A stretch of DNA of 64,000 nt, from the NCBI RefSeq assembly GCF_030730945.1, contig NZ_JAVAMS010000003.1, positions 313,856-377,855 of the forward strand, read 5' to 3'. This stretch comes from Aurantiacibacter poecillastricola. Its GTDB lineage: Bacteria; Pseudomonadota; Alphaproteobacteria; Sphingomonadales; Sphingomonadaceae. Under the pieces are notes generated by a model. The model was not told where the DNA came from, did not search any database, and worked only from the letters and a program-made list of their open reading frames with translations. Shown here one piece after another: positions 1 through 11,785 of this stretch (positions are counted from its first letter, which is position 1; every line of letters begins with the position of its first letter). The translations under genes and the position numbers were made by a program.

Positions 1-1301
1 ACGACGTGCGCGAGATCATCGAGGCGGTGCGCTACGCGGCGGTCTCGGCTCGCTACAAGATCTATATCATCGACGAAGTGCACATGCTTTCGCGCAATGC
101 CTTCAACGCGCTGCTGAAGACGCTGGAGGAGCCGCCGGCGCATGTGAAGTTCCTCTTCGCCACAACGGAGGTGGACAAGCTTCCCGTGACAGTCCTGAGC
201 CGGACCCAGCGCTTCGACCTGAGGCGCATCCCGCGGGACATGTTGCAGGAGCACTTTGCCGCGATCTGCCGCAAGGAAGGCGTCGACGCCGAGGACGAGG
301 CGCTGGCCATGATCGCCGCCGCCGCAGAGGGTTCGGTGCGCGACGGGCTTTCCATCCTCGACCAGGCGATCGCCCATGCAGACATGGAGACGGCTGGCAG
401 TGCCACAATGGTCCGCGCCGGGATGGTGCAGGGCATGCTGGGCCTTGCCGACAAGGGCGCGCAAAGGCGGCTGTTCCAGCATTTGCTCGAAGGCGATCCA
501 CAGGGGTTGCTGGCGGCGGTGGACCAGCAATATTCGCTGGGCGTCGAGCCGCTCGCCCTGATGCGCGCGCTGATGGAGTTTACGCACCGGATTGCCGTCA
601 CGCAGGTCGGCGGCGGAGAAGCCGACGCGCCCACACAGGAGGAGCGCGAGGTGCTGGGCGAATGGGCCGAGAAGCTCTCGCCGGGGCAGGTCCATCGCCT
701 GTGGCAATTGCTTCTAAAGGGCCATGACGAGGTGCGCGCCGCGCCCGATCCTCTGGTGGCGGCGCAGATGGCGCTGCTGCGCGTGCTGCACGCCGCCGAC
801 ATGCCCGATCCCGGCAAGCTGGCGCGCGAGATCAGGGAAGCCGCGCTGGCAGGCGGTATGGCGGGCAACTCCGCAGCCGGCGAGGGCGGGGCGGGCGCTC
901 CGCAGGCGCTCGACTGGCGCGAAGTGGTGGAGCGGGTGGATCGCTCCGGCCTAGAGAACGCCATGTCCCTCGCCGCCGTCATGACGCGGCAGGTGCGGGT
1001 GATCGAACTTGTGCCCGGAAAGCTGGTCTACACCCAGCCTCCCGGTTTCGACGACGAGATCGCCCTTCCCATGCGCCAGGCGCTGCAGGAATTGACGGGC
1101 CAGCGCTGGGAAGTCACCAAGGGTGAAGGTGAAGGTGCGCCAAGCCTCTTCGAGCAGGCGGAGAATGCCGAGAAAGCCGCCCGCCAGCGGATCGAGGACC
1201 ACCCGATGATGCAGGCCGTGCGCAACCACTTTCCCGATGCGCAATTCGTGGAAGAGATGGAACCCGCGCGCGGTCACAGGAACTGGAACAAGCGGGCCTG
1301 A
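1..1301 (+). CDS. dnaX: DNA polymerase III subunit gamma/tau, C-terminal part
   Basis: The reading frame is already open at the window edge (frame starts at base 3), so the Walker A region is missing. What remains is the second half of the AAA+ clamp-loader ATPase: Walker B IIDEVHM, sensor-1 FLFATTEVDK and the SRTQRFDLRR motif with the arginine-finger segment. A tau-type C-terminal region follows and ends in a charged tail. The protein loads the sliding clamp during replication. ybaB starts 31 bases downstream, the usual partner in bacteria. Identity is secure; only the 5' end is unknown. Confidence 0.95.
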   Translation, partial: DVREIIEAVRYAAVSARYKIYIIDEVHMLSRNAFNALLKTLEEPPAHVKFLFATTEVDKLPVTVLSRTQRFDLRRIPRDMLQEHFAAICRKEGVDAEDEALAMIAAAAEGSVRDGLSILDQAIAHADMETAGSATMVRAGMVQGMLGLADKGAQRRLFQHLLEGDPQGLLAAVDQQYSLGVEPLALMRALMEFTHRIAVTQVGGGEADAPTQEEREVLGEWAEKLSPGQVHRLWQLLLKGHDEVRAAPDPLVAAQMALLRVLHAADMPDPGKLAREIREAALAGGMAGNSAAGEGGAGAPQALDWREVVERVDRSGLENAMSLAAVMTRQVRVIELVPGKLVYTQPPGFDDEIALPMRQALQELTGQRWEVTKGEGEGAPSLFEQAENAEKAARQRIEDHPMMQAVRNHFPDAQFVEEMEPARGHRNWNKRA

Positions 1302-1332
1302 GCCCATATCTCACCCGCAAAGGAGCAATCGC

Positions 1333-1674
1333 ATGGAAAACATGGAAGAAATGATGAAGGCCGCGCAGGAAGCGGCGCAGAAGATCCAGCAGCAGATGAA
1401 CGATGCGCAGGTCAAGCTGGACCAGATCGAGGTGCAGGGCAGTGCCGGTGGCGGTCTCGTCAAGGTGCGCGCCAGCGCACGCGGACGGATCATCGGCGTC
1501 GAGATCGACGATAGCCTGTTCAAGGAAGAGGAAAAGTCGATCCTCGAGGACCTCGTAGCGGCCGCTTTCAACGACGCCCGCGACAAGGCCGACCGCGCCG
1601 CCGGCGAGCAGATGGCCGAAATGCAGCAGGGCCTCGGCCTGCCGCCGGGGTTCAACCTGCCCGGCATGGGGTGA
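1333..1674 (+). CDS. ybaB: YbaB/EbfC family nucleoid-associated protein
   Basis: This 113-residue protein has an N-terminal methionine/glutamine-rich helix (MENMEEMMKAAQEAAQKIQQ), the GGGLVKVRASARGRIIGVEID beta core and a C-terminal GLPPGFNLPGMG tail typical of the YbaB/EbfC family, small dimeric DNA-binding proteins. The start at 1333 is chosen because AGGAG lies just upstream and because the in-frame region before it overlaps dnaX and does not resemble the family. It is probably co-transcribed with dnaX. In many bacteria recR follows; here it does not. Confidence 0.93.
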   Translation: MENMEEMMKAAQEAAQKIQQQMNDAQVKLDQIEVQGSAGGGLVKVRASARGRIIGVEIDDSLFKEEEKSILEDLVAAAFNDARDKADRAAGEQMAEMQQGLGLPPGFNLPGMG

Positions 1675-1705
1675 TTTGTCAGGATTTGGGCGTTATCGTC
1701 TCGGC

Positions 1706-2617
1706 ATGTCGCTCATTCGAAACGCCCTGTCCCTGATTGCTACATTAGCTGCGACTGCCGCAACCCAGCCTGCTGCTGCACAGGATGGCCGCGTGCTTGG
1801 TCCAAGTTCGCCTTGGCAGATGCATTATGGCGAGGATAGCTGTGACCTGCGCAGAGGGTTCGGCTCCGAGGGCGAAGGCATGTTCTTCGAATTGCGGCAA
1901 TTCGAACCGGGCCCGCAATTCCTGCTTCTGTTGGTCAGTGCCGATTTCGCGATTGGCGAAGAGCGCCCGTCGATTCGCTACGGTAACGATGCCGATGTCA
2001 TCAGCCCTGCAACCGTGCAGATCGTCGCGTTCGATAACGGTCTCGAAGGAATCTTGCTTGGTGACAACCTCCTCTCGCCAGCGAGCAGGGACGAGCTTAG
2101 CGAACTTGAAGGTACTGAGCGGAGCCTTCATCATCGTGCGCTGATGCATTCTGCGGACCTCCGGGCTCGCGAGACCGCCATCGAGACAATTACCGTGCAA
2201 AATACCTTCGGCGAGGACTTCACCTTGCGGACCGGAAGCATGAAGCCTCCGATGGACGCGATGCGCGAATGCATGACCGCGATGGTTGCCCGCTGGGGCC
2301 TAGACCCCGACATTCAGCGGACGCTTTCCCGTCCTGCCGTTCCGACGGACAGGTATCGCGTAACCCGTAGCGTGCAACAGGTCTACGCGCGTTCGATGCG
2401 CATGACCGGAGAGTCGGCCAACCTCCGGATCCGCCTCGATATCGATGAGCAGGGCACCGTCACCGGTTGCCATTCACAAATGCCGATAGGACACGACGCT
2501 TTCCGCAAAAATGCTTGCTTCAACCTAATGCGGGGACAGTTTGAGCCTGCGCTCGATGCCGATGGCAATCCGGTTGCAAGCTATTGGACCACTGGCATCG
2601 TCTACTTCATGCCGTGA
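1706..2617 (+). CDS. Secreted protein with TonB C-terminal-like domain
   Basis: A 303-residue protein. It starts with a clear Sec signal peptide (MSLIRNALSLIATLAATAAT... ending AAAQ, cleavage near residue 27). A TTG start at 1676 is possible but would only add residues before the signal peptide. The last ~80 residues (RIRLDIDEQGTVTGCHSQ... through the FEPALDADGNPV segment) look like the fold found at the C terminus of TonB-family energy transducers and of stand-alone periplasmic TonB-C proteins, with two cysteines (GCHS and KNACFN) that could form a disulfide. The middle is not recognised. It lies where recR is often found after ybaB, and its base composition looks less GC-rich than its neighbours. 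Function unknown. Confidence 0.7.
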   Translation: MSLIRNALSLIATLAATAATQPAAAQDGRVLGPSSPWQMHYGEDSCDLRRGFGSEGEGMFFELRQFEPGPQFLLLLVSADFAIGEERPSIRYGNDADVISPATVQIVAFDNGLEGILLGDNLLSPASRDELSELEGTERSLHHRALMHSADLRARETAIETITVQNTFGEDFTLRTGSMKPPMDAMRECMTAMVARWGLDPDIQRTLSRPAVPTDRYRVTRSVQQVYARSMRMTGESANLRIRLDIDEQGTVTGCHSQMPIGHDAFRKNACFNLMRGQFEPALDADGNPVASYWTTGIVYFMP

Positions 2618-2807
2618 CGAGTAGAGCGGGGAGTTGACTACGCCTCCGACCCTTGCGACCGGCCTTCGATAAGAGGTGATCGAGGGTGCAGTCGTCTTTC
2701 CCGAGGCAGTGTTCGAATGTGTTCCAAATTAGCTATCCACCCCTAAGCCAAAGCCCGTCATTGCAGCTTGGCGCGCTCGTGCCCATATTCCGGCTCAAGC
2801 CGAAATC

Positions 2808-5210
2808 ATGGACATTGAAATGACTGCATTCCCCCTGCTTCCCCTGCGCGACATCGTCGTCTTTCCTGGCATGGTCGTCCCCCTGTTCGTGGGGCGCGAC
2901 AAGTCGGTTGCGGCGCTGGAATCGGCGATGGAGAACGGCAAGGACATCTTCCTCGTCGCTCAGCTCGATCCCGCCTGCGACGACCCCGAGGTGGACGATC
3001 TTTACGATCTCGGCGTGGTCGCGCAGGTCCTGCAGCTGCTGAAATTGCCGGACGGCACCGTGCGCGTTCTGGTCGAAGGGCAATACCGCGCCAGGATGAC
3101 CGAAATGCGCGTCGCTGATGGCTTCGTCATGGCGCAGACCGAGGAGGTTGCCGAAACCACCGCCAGCGGTACCGAGGTGACGGCGATGATGCGCAGCGCG
3201 CTGGGCCAGTTCACTGAATACGCGAAATCGAACAAGAAGATGTCGGAAGAGCTTGAGGACGAGCTCGACGAGATCGACGATGCCGGTCGCCTGGCCGATG
3301 CTATCGCCGCCAACCTCGCTGCCAAGGTCGAGACGAAGCAGCAATTGCTTGCCGAAAGCGATGCGCTGAAGCGGCTGGAAATGGTCTATTCCGTGATGGA
3401 GGGCGAGCTTTCCGTCCTGCAGGTCGAGAAGAAGATCCGCGGCCGCGTCAAGCGGCAGATGGAAAAGACCCAGCGGGAATATTACCTCAACGAGCAGCTG
3501 AAGGCGATCCAGTCCGAGCTTGGCGGCGAGGGCGAGGAAGGCGATGAGCTTGCCGAACTCGCGCGCCAGATCGAGGAGACGAAGCTCTCCAAGGAAGCGC
3601 GCAGCAAGGCCGAGAGCGAGCTCAAGAAGCTGCGCACCATGCAGCCGATGAGCGCCGAGGCGACCGTTGTTCGCAACTATCTGGAAGTGTTGCTGGGCCT
3701 GCCCTGGGGCAAGAAGAGCAAACTGAAGAAGGATATCGGCAAGGCCCAGGAAGTGCTGGATGCCGATCACTACGCGCTGGAAAAGGTCAAGGACCGGATC
3801 ATCGAGTACCTTGCCGTTCAGGCGCGCACCAACAAGCTGAAGGGCCCGATCCTTTGCCTCGTCGGCCCTCCCGGCGTGGGCAAGACCAGCCTCGGCAAGT
3901 CCATCGCCAAGGCGACCGGGCGCGAGTTCATTCGCCAGTCGCTCGGCGGCGTGCGTGACGAGGCCGAGATCCGCGGCCACCGTCGCACCTATATCGGTTC
4001 TCTGCCGGGCAAGATCGTCTCGAACCTTAAGAAGGCCGGCACCAGCAATCCGCTGTTCCTGCTCGACGAGATCGACAAGCTTGGCCAGGATTTCCGCGGC
4101 GACCCCGCCTCGGCCCTCCTGGAGGTTCTGGACCCCGAACAGAACAACAAGTTCCAGGATCATTACCTGGAACTCGACATCGACCTTTCGGACATCATGT
4201 TCGTGACGACCGCGAACAGCCTCAACCTGCCGCAGCCGCTGCTGGACCGGATGGAGATCATCCGGCTGGAGGGTTATACCGAGGACGAGAAGGTCGAGAT
4301 CGCCCAGCGCCACCTGATCGCAAAGCAGGTGAGCGATCATGGCCTGAAGGACGGCGAATTCGAGCTGACCGAAGAGGGTCTGCGCGACCTCATCCGCTAC
4401 TACACCCGAGAGGCCGGTGTGCGGACGCTGGAGCGTGAGATTGCCAACCTTGCCCGCAAGAGCTTGCGCAAGATACTCGAGAAGCAATGCGAGAGCGTTC
4501 GCATTACGCCCGAAAACCTCGGTGACTTTGCCGGGGTGCGCAAGTTCAAGCACGGCGTTTCGGAGGAAGAGGCGCAGGTGGGTGCGGTTACCGGCCTTGC
4601 CTGGACCTCGGTGGGCGGCGAACTGCTCACGATCGAGAGCGTCACCACGCCGGGCAAGGGCGAAGCCAAGACCACAGGCAAGCTGGGCGACGTGATGAAC
4701 GAATCGGTCGCCGCCGCCTTCAGCTTCGTGAAAGCGCGCGCGCCGGCCTATGGCATCAAGCCGAGCATCTTCCAGCGCAAGAACATCCACATCCACCTGC
4801 CCGAGGGCGCGGTGCCGAAGGATGGGCCCAGCGCCGGTATCGGCATGGTCACGTCCATCGTTTCGACGCTGACAGGAATTCCGGTGCGACCCGAGGTTGC
4901 GATGACCGGCGAGGTCACACTGCGTGGTCGCGTGCTGGCCATTGGTGGGCTGAAGGAAAAGCTGCTCGCGGCGCTTCGTGGCGGCATCAAAACCGTGCTG
5001 ATCCCGGAAGAGAACGAGAAGGACTTGGCCGAGATTCCCGATAATGTGAAGCAGGGCCTCGAGATCGTCCCCGTCTCCCATGTCGACGAAGTGCTGGAAC
5101 GTGCCTTATGCGCCATCCCGGCACCGATCGAATGGACCGAGGCCGACGACATCGCCAGCCAGCCGCACAATCCGGGTGCGGGTGGTCCGCCTTCGACAAC
5201 AGCGCATTGA
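2808..5210 (+). CDS. lon: ATP-dependent endopeptidase La (Lon)
   Basis: An 800-residue full-length Lon protease that degrades misfolded and regulatory proteins in the cytoplasm. It has the N-terminal LON substrate domain ([21 protein letters not shown]), a coiled-coil linker, an AAA+ module with Walker [10 protein letters not shown] (~353-361) and Walker [10 protein letters not shown], and a C-terminal Ser-Lys protease domain with S675 in [10 protein letters not shown] and K718 in [13 protein letters not shown], spaced as in the family. An alternative ATG lies at 2820; neither start has an obvious Shine-Dalgarno. hupB follows, as in many proteobacteria. Confidence 0.98.
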   Translation: MDIEMTAFPLLPLRDIVVFPGMVVPLFVGRDKSVAALESAMENGKDIFLVAQLDPACDDPEVDDLYDLGVVAQVLQLLKLPDGTVRVLVEGQYRARMTEMRVADGFVMAQTEEVAETTASGTEVTAMMRSALGQFTEYAKSNKKMSEELEDELDEIDDAGRLADAIAANLAAKVETKQQLLAESDALKRLEMVYSVMEGELSVLQVEKKIRGRVKRQMEKTQREYYLNEQLKAIQSELGGEGEEGDELAELARQIEETKLSKEARSKAESELKKLRTMQPMSAEATVVRNYLEVLLGLPWGKKSKLKKDIGKAQEVLDADHYALEKVKDRIIEYLAVQARTNKLKGPILCLVGPPGVGKTSLGKSIAKATGREFIRQSLGGVRDEAEIRGHRRTYIGSLPGKIVSNLKKAGTSNPLFLLDEIDKLGQDFRGDPASALLEVLDPEQNNKFQDHYLELDIDLSDIMFVTTANSLNLPQPLLDRMEIIRLEGYTEDEKVEIAQRHLIAKQVSDHGLKDGEFELTEEGLRDLIRYYTREAGVRTLEREIANLARKSLRKILEKQCESVRITPENLGDFAGVRKFKHGVSEEEAQVGAVTGLAWTSVGGELLTIESVTTPGKGEAKTTGKLGDVMNESVAAAFSFVKARAPAYGIKPSIFQRKNIHIHLPEGAVPKDGPSAGIGMVTSIVSTLTGIPVRPEVAMTGEVTLRGRVLAIGGLKEKLLAALRGGIKTVLIPEENEKDLAEIPDNVKQGLEIVPVSHVDEVLERALCAIPAPIEWTEADDIASQPHNPGAGGPPSTTAH

Positions 5211-5366
5211 GTCGCTGCACTTGCGAAGGCGGATTCGGGTTGTACGAATGCGTCAATGCGCCCGCGAATACGGTTAAGAACCTATCGCGGGCGCAATTTA
5301 TGAAGCGCGCAATGGGCTAAAGCATCGTCCTGCCTCATAAAACCTGCCGGTTTGGCGGCTTTGCCT

Positions 5367-5395
5367 TTGACAGCGGGCCGAAAACTCGCTCAATT
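5367..5395 (+). promoter_or_regulatory. Candidate promoter of hupB
   Basis: A perfect TTGACA at 5367-5372 is followed after 17 bases by TCAATT (weak -10). It lies in the 249-base gap between lon and hupB and would give a leader of about 55-60 bases. Only the -35 match is strong. Confidence 0.4.
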
Positions 5396-5459
5396 CCGTC
5401 AATCGCAGAGCGATTCAAATTTCCTTATCGAATGACAGAGTGAGGGGGTTCTTCGGAAC

Positions 5460-5732
5460 ATGAACAAGAATGAACTGATCGGCGCCGTATCGGATTCCAG
5501 CGGCCTTTCGCGCAACGACGCCACCAAGGCGGTCGAGGCCGTGTTCGACACCATTACCGGCACGCTCTCCAAGGGCGATGAAGTCCGTCTCGTCGGCTTC
5601 GGCACGTTCTCGGTCGCCAAGCGCAAGGCTTCCACAGGCCGCAACCCGCGTACGGGCGAACCGATGACCATCAAGGCGTCCACCCAGCCCAAGTTCAAGG
5701 CGGGCAAGGGTCTCAAGGACGCAGTCAACTAA
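5460..5732 (+). CDS. hupB: HU family DNA-binding protein
   Basis: A 90-residue HU subunit, the standard length. It begins MNKNELIGAVSD and contains the DNA-arm signature GFGTFSVAKRKASTGRNPRTGE (positions ~47-68), followed by PKFKAGKGLKDAVN. It bends and compacts DNA as a dimer. It is downstream of lon with its own 249-base upstream region and is closed by a strong terminator. Confidence 0.97.
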   Translation: MNKNELIGAVSDSSGLSRNDATKAVEAVFDTITGTLSKGDEVRLVGFGTFSVAKRKASTGRNPRTGEPMTIKASTQPKFKAGKGLKDAVN

Positions 5733-5761
5733 GCTGCCACCACGCGGTGGCACTGAACATC

Positions 5762-5787
5762 GGGCCGTCCCTCGGGGCGGCCCTTTT
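5762..5787 (+). terminator. Rho-independent terminator after hupB
   Basis: A 9-bp stem (GGGCCGTCC pairing with GGGCGGCCC through one G-T wobble), a CTCG tetraloop and TTTT. It also separates hupB from the converging lipoprotein gene. Confidence 0.9.
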
Positions 5788-5810
5788 GTTATCGGCAGGG
5801 TATTTCGTGG

Positions 5811-6629
5811 CTAGCGGGTAAACTCGATGAGAGCCATGGGGGCGGCCGACGTGCCTGCGTCGATGTCCCAGACAAGCATGGATCCGCGCGCATCCCTGGC
5901 CGAACCCTCGTCCGTATTGTTGGCAAGGATTGGCGCGTCGGTGATGATGCGGAACGTCCCTTCGATCGGGCGCAGCTGCATCCCAGGCTCTTCCTGGTTC
6001 TCACCGCCAGCCTCGGCAAATGCGCCCGCCATGCCCATCATCATGGCAGCCATCGGATTGCCCGCCACGGGTGCGAAACCGGGCGCGGAGATGCGTGCGC
6101 GGCCATCATCCCGCAGTCGGATGGAGACGAAGGCGTTGGACATGGGCATGTCCTCGAAAGTGGGGAAGTCGAAGTCGTGGCCGAGCGTGCTGGTAATGGA
6201 ATAGTCCACCATGAACACGCCATCCTCGACGAATTCCACGCTGTTCCAGCCTGCCTGGCGTTCGAGCATCGCGGTCATCTCCGCGATTTCCTCCTCATCG
6301 GAGAGGTCTACCTCGCCGAGCATGCCCTGCATCATTTCCCTGCCCATGGCGTCGCGCCGGGCGCGGTCTGCGGCGTCGGCCCGGGTGCAGGGACGTTCCT
6401 TGCCGGTTTCGTCGTCGTAGCAAGGCTGGTCGCCCTGGGCTTCCTCCGCCATTTCGGCAAGCTGAGCGAGCCCGGCCATTACGATCTCGCCTCGATATTC
6501 GAAAGTGAACTGGCGGTCTGCCATGACCTGCAGAGTCGCATCGAACCTGCCGGGCTGGAACAGGCAGCCCGAAAGCATGGTGCTTGCTGCCATGAGCACG
6601 GCAGAGGCCACGAACCGCCTGTAGTGCAT
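5811..6629 (-). CDS. Predicted lipoprotein, function unknown
   Basis: A 272-residue protein starting MHYRRFVASAVLMAASTMLSGC: a short positively charged n-region, a hydrophobic stretch and a lipobox LSGC, so it is very probably lipid-anchored at C22. The mature part contains an acidic, methionine-rich middle (EMTAMLERQ, MAAMMMGMAG) and a cysteine pair (QPCYDDETGKERPCT) that may be a disulfide. I do not recognise a family. The ATG at 6629 is preferred over longer in-frame starts because it places the signal peptide at the N terminus. The rlmB stop codon is 5 bases upstream, so the two may be one transcription unit. Confidence 0.75.
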   Translation of the reverse strand: MHYRRFVASAVLMAASTMLSGCLFQPGRFDATLQVMADRQFTFEYRGEIVMAGLAQLAEMAEEAQGDQPCYDDETGKERPCTRADAADRARRDAMGREMMQGMLGEVDLSDEEEIAEMTAMLERQAGWNSVEFVEDGVFMVDYSITSTLGHDFDFPTFEDMPMSNAFVSIRLRDDGRARISAPGFAPVAGNPMAAMMMGMAGAFAEAGGENQEEPGMQLRPIEGTFRIITDAPILANNTDEGSARDARGSMLVWDIDAGTSAAPMALIEFTR

Positions 6630-6633
6630 TCCC

Positions 6634-7434
6634 TTAGTCCCCCATTGTCCTCGTTGCGATGGCATAGAGCGCGATGGCACCTGCATTGGACACGTTAAGA
6701 CTTTCCATCGCGTTACTGATGGGCAGGCGGGCGAGGGCGTCGCAATGTTGCCCGACATTGTGGCGCATGCCTTCGCCCTCTGCGCCCAGCACCAGTGCGA
6801 CAGGACCAGTGGGCAGAGCCTCGGCCAGCGTCGCCTCGGCCTCTCCGGCAAGGCCGATGCGCCAGTATCCGGCCTCGGCGATGTCCTCCAGCGCCCGCGA
6901 GAGGTTCACCACCCGCACCCATGGCACGATCTCGAGCGCGCCGGACGCAGATTTGCCGATGACACCGCCCTCGGGCGGGGCATGGCGATCCTGCGTGATG
7001 ATGGCAGCTGCATCGAATGCCGCGGCCGAGCGCAGAAGCGCACCGACATTGTGCGGATCGGTCACCTGGTCGAGCACCACGATCGGCCGTGCCGCGTCGC
7101 CATCAAGCACATCGGCGAGATGAAGGTCGTCCAGCGGCTCGCAATCGAGCACGAGGCCTTGGTGTGGAGCATCCTTGGCCACGAGGCGGGCAAGGTCCGC
7201 GACGTCGGCATATTCCACCGGGAAATCGGCGGGCAGCTCGCCATCGAGCGATTCGATACCTTCGCGCGTCGCCCACAGCTTGCGATGCTGGCGCCGCGGA
7301 TTCAGGAGTGCTGCCTCTACCGCGTGGCGTCCCCATAGGCGCACATGGCCCTTTGCAGCCCGGCCCGAGCCGCGCCCGCCCTGCATTCGTCCTGCGCGTC
7401 CGCGCAATGCTCGCTTGTCCTTGCCCTTGGCCAC
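6634..7434 (-). CDS. rlmB: 23S rRNA (guanosine-2'-O-)-methyltransferase, SpoU/TrmH family
   Basis: A SPOUT methyltransferase. There is a basic glycine/arginine-rich N-terminal tail, the substrate-binding domain RLWGRHAVEAALLNPRR, and the knotted SAM-binding domain with motif 1 VLDQVTDPHNVGALLRSAAAF, motif 2 LVLGAEGEGMR and motif 3 IPMxxxxxSLNVSNAxxIALY-like LPISNAMESLNVSNAGAIALY. RlmB methylates G2251 of 23S rRNA. The start is a GTG at 7434 with GAGG five bases upstream; an ATG at 7386 would shorten the tail by 16 residues. Confidence 0.9.
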   Translation of the reverse strand: MAKGKDKRALRGRAGRMQGGRGSGRAAKGHVRLWGRHAVEAALLNPRRQHRKLWATREGIESLDGELPADFPVEYADVADLARLVAKDAPHQGLVLDCEPLDDLHLADVLDGDAARPIVVLDQVTDPHNVGALLRSAAAFDAAAIITQDRHAPPEGGVIGKSASGALEIVPWVRVVNLSRALEDIAEAGYWRIGLAGEAEATLAEALPTGPVALVLGAEGEGMRHNVGQHCDALARLPISNAMESLNVSNAGAIALYAIATRTMGD

Positions 7435-7600
7435 TTTTGCCTCGCTGATCAGAAACTTTGCCGCCCTGTGCCAGCAGGGCCATTGACAGGCAAGGCACGC
7501 TTCGCCAAAGAGCCGCCTCTCGGCTGGACGGCTCCCCTTGTGCGGGAGCGGACAGACACTGCGATAGAAGACGGCGAAAGGCCGCTTCCCGCCACGGTGT

Positions 7601-7686
7601 GGACAGGTGGCCGAGTGGTTAAAGGCAGCAGACTGTAAATCTGCCCGCGCAAGCGTACGCTGGTTCGAATCCAGCCCTGTCCACCA
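7601..7686 (+). tRNA. tRNA-Tyr (anticodon GTA)
   Basis: An 86-base class II tRNA: acceptor stem GGACAGG/CCTGTCC, anticodon stem GCAGA/TCTGC with loop CTGTAAA (GTA), a long variable arm as expected for tyrosine, the T-arm GGTTCGAATCC, and an encoded CCA. Confidence 0.97.
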
Positions 7687-7787
7687 CCCTCTTTCCGGAT
7701 CACCTCCGATGACAGGGGCCCGGAATACCGCATCTTCCAAAGTTCGTCCGGGCGTGGCAAGGCTGCCATGCAGGAGGGGTTATCACC

Positions 7788-8066
7788 ATGGACGAGCCGG
7801 AACAGGCCGACACGAAGCACCACGCCGCATACTGGCGAGCCAATCTCAAACTGCTGGGCGTGCTGCTGAGCATCTGGTTCCTTGCCAGTTTCGGAGCGGG
7901 CATCCTGTTCCGTCCCTTCCTCGACCAGTTCTCCTTCGGCGGCTATCCGCTCGGCTTCTGGTTCGCGCAGCAGGGGTCGATTTACGTCTTCCTCGTGCTG
8001 ATCGCCGTCTACGTGATCGCCATGCACCGGATCGAGCGCAAGTTCGATCTGGATGACGACGACTAG
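7788..8066 (+). CDS. DUF4212 small membrane subunit of a sodium/solute symporter
   Basis: A 92-residue protein with two predicted membrane helices (LLGVLLSIWFLASFGAGILF and GSIYVFLVLIAVYVIAMH) and an acidic tail ending DLDDDD. The AYWRANL... N terminus and YPLGFWFAQQGSIYVF segment match the DUF4212 family, which is always found immediately upstream of SSS-family symporters. AGGAGG lies before the start. The symporter gene begins 12 bases downstream, so this is one operon. Confidence 0.92.
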   Translation: MDEPEQADTKHHAAYWRANLKLLGVLLSIWFLASFGAGILFRPFLDQFSFGGYPLGFWFAQQGSIYVFLVLIAVYVIAMHRIERKFDLDDDD

Positions 8067-8077
8067 GCGCGCTGTTC

Positions 8078-9853
8078 ATGGAAACGCAGACGCTCATCTA
8101 TATCTTCGTCGGGCTCAGCTTTGCCCTTTACATAGCGATTGCCGTGTGGAGCCGTGCGGGGTCGACAACCGAATTCTACGTCGCGGGAGGTGGTGTAAAC
8201 CCGGTTGTGAACGGCATGGCAACCGCAGCGGACTGGATGAGCGCTGCAAGTTTCATTTCCATGGCGGGCCTTATCGCATTCCTCGGCTACGATGGCAGTG
8301 TCTATCTTATGGGCTGGACCGGCGGTTACGTTTTGCTGGCTTTGCTATTGGCACCGTATCTTCGAAAGTTCGGCGAATTTACCGTGCCCGACTTCATCGG
8401 CACACGGTATTACTCCAAAGCCGCTCGGGTGGTGGCGGTGCTGTGCCTCATCATCATCAGCTTTACCTACATCGCCGGGCAGATGCGCGGAGTGGGCATC
8501 GTTTTCTCGCGCTTTCTCGACGTGCCGATCTTCTGGGGCGTGGTGATCGGCATGGGAATCGTCTTTATCTATGCCGTACTCGGCGGGATGAAGGGCATCA
8601 CCTACACGCAGGTGGCGCAATATTGCGTCCTGATCTTCGCCTACATGGTGCCGGCCTTCTTCATCAGCTTCATGCTGACCGGCAATCCCGTCCCCCCGCT
8701 GGGGCTGGGGAGCGAGGTGAACGATGGCAGCGGGATGTTCGTGCTGGAGAAGCTGGACCTCGTGCTGACCGATCTGGGTTTCGCAGCTTATACCGATGGC
8801 AGCAAGTCGATGATCGACGTGTTCTGTATCACCCTCGCGCTAATGGTCGGGACGGCGGGACTGCCGCATGTGATCGTGCGCTTCTTCACCGTGCCCAAAG
8901 CGAGCGATGCGCGCCGCTCAGCGGGCTGGGCGCTGCTGTTCATCGCCTTGCTCTACGTGACGGCGGGACCGGTGGGCGCCTTTGCCCGGCTCAACTTTAC
9001 GCAGACGGTTAACGAGACCGCCTATGCCGATGCGCCCGAATGGTTCACCAATTGGGAAGCGAACGACCTCATCGCTTGGCGCGACAAGAACGAGGATGGC
9101 GTGATGCAGTATCGGCCCGGCGACGCTTTCGAGGGCGCGCCGGTCTTCGCGCTGGATGCAACCGGCCCGTCCGGTGAGCGGCTGCTGGAGAACGCTCCCA
9201 CCGACAATGCGAACGAGGTCTATGTCGACCGCGACATCATGGTGCTGGCCAACCCGGAAATCGCGCAATTGCCCGGCTGGGTGATCGCGCTGGTGGCGGC
9301 GGGCGGCCTGGCTGCGGCACTCTCCACGGCGGCAGGGCTGCTGCTCGTGATCTCGAGCAGCGTGAGCCACGACCTGCTCAAGCGCACCTTCAGGCCGGAC
9401 ATTACCGAGAAAGGCGAGCTTCGCGCCGCGCGCATTGCCGCAACGGCCGCCATACTGGTGGCGGGCTATCTCGGCATCTATCCACCGGGCTGGGTAGCGC
9501 AGGTGGTGGCTTTTGCTTTCGGCATCGCAGCGGCAACCCTGTTTCCTGCCATCGTGATGGGCATCTTCTCGAAGCGCATGAACCGCGAGGGTGCGATTGC
9601 CGGAATGCTTGGCGGGCTGGTCTTCACCCTCTCCTACATCTGGTATTTCAAGCTGTGGGATCCCTCGCTCAATGTCGAGGCCAACTGGCTGTTCGGCATA
9701 TCGCCGGAGGGGATCGGCGTGATCGGCATGGTGCTGAACTTCACAGTCGCCCTCACGGTGTCGGCCATGACCAAGGGGCCGCCGGTGGAGATCGGCCGGC
9801 TGATCGAGAACATCCGCGTGCCGCGCGGGGCGCAGACCCCGCACACGCACTAG
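8078..9853 (+). CDS. Sodium:solute symporter, SSS family (acetate/carboxylate type)
   Basis: A 591-residue multi-pass inner membrane protein of the SSS family, in the subgroup paired with DUF4212. Family features are the N-terminal FYVAGGGVNPVVNGMATAADWMSAASFISMAG segment (sodium-site region), GTAGLPHVIVRFFTV, and a C-terminal AALSTAAGLLLVISSSVSHDLL. A ~90-residue hydrophilic loop (about residues 310-400) is inserted between helices, as in this subgroup. It converges tail to tail with acs, only three bases away, which fits uptake of acetate or another short carboxylate that acs then activates. The substrate is inferred, not shown. Confidence 0.9.
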   Translation: METQTLIYIFVGLSFALYIAIAVWSRAGSTTEFYVAGGGVNPVVNGMATAADWMSAASFISMAGLIAFLGYDGSVYLMGWTGGYVLLALLLAPYLRKFGEFTVPDFIGTRYYSKAARVVAVLCLIIISFTYIAGQMRGVGIVFSRFLDVPIFWGVVIGMGIVFIYAVLGGMKGITYTQVAQYCVLIFAYMVPAFFISFMLTGNPVPPLGLGSEVNDGSGMFVLEKLDLVLTDLGFAAYTDGSKSMIDVFCITLALMVGTAGLPHVIVRFFTVPKASDARRSAGWALLFIALLYVTAGPVGAFARLNFTQTVNETAYADAPEWFTNWEANDLIAWRDKNEDGVMQYRPGDAFEGAPVFALDATGPSGERLLENAPTDNANEVYVDRDIMVLANPEIAQLPGWVIALVAAGGLAAALSTAAGLLLVISSSVSHDLLKRTFRPDITEKGELRAARIAATAAILVAGYLGIYPPGWVAQVVAFAFGIAAATLFPAIVMGIFSKRMNREGAIAGMLGGLVFTLSYIWYFKLWDPSLNVEANWLFGISPEGIGVIGMVLNFTVALTVSAMTKGPPVEIGRLIENIRVPRGAQTPHTH

Positions 9854-9856
9854 CGC

Positions 9857-11785
<1,929 letters not shown>

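Noticed and set aside
2711..2724. GTTC-N6-GTTC upstream of lon as a LexA box
   Set aside because: The spacing is six, not seven, and lon is not a usual SOS gene.
2767..2788. Heat-shock (sigma-32) promoter before lon: CTTGGC and CCCATAT
   Set aside because: Only about 9-11 bases separate the two boxes, well short of the usual spacing; a real heat-shock promoter may exist but I cannot point to it.
2733..5081. A 782-codon minus-strand open frame antisense to lon
   Set aside because: Lon is unmistakable on the plus strand; the antisense frame is a by-product of GC-rich codon use and shows no domain.
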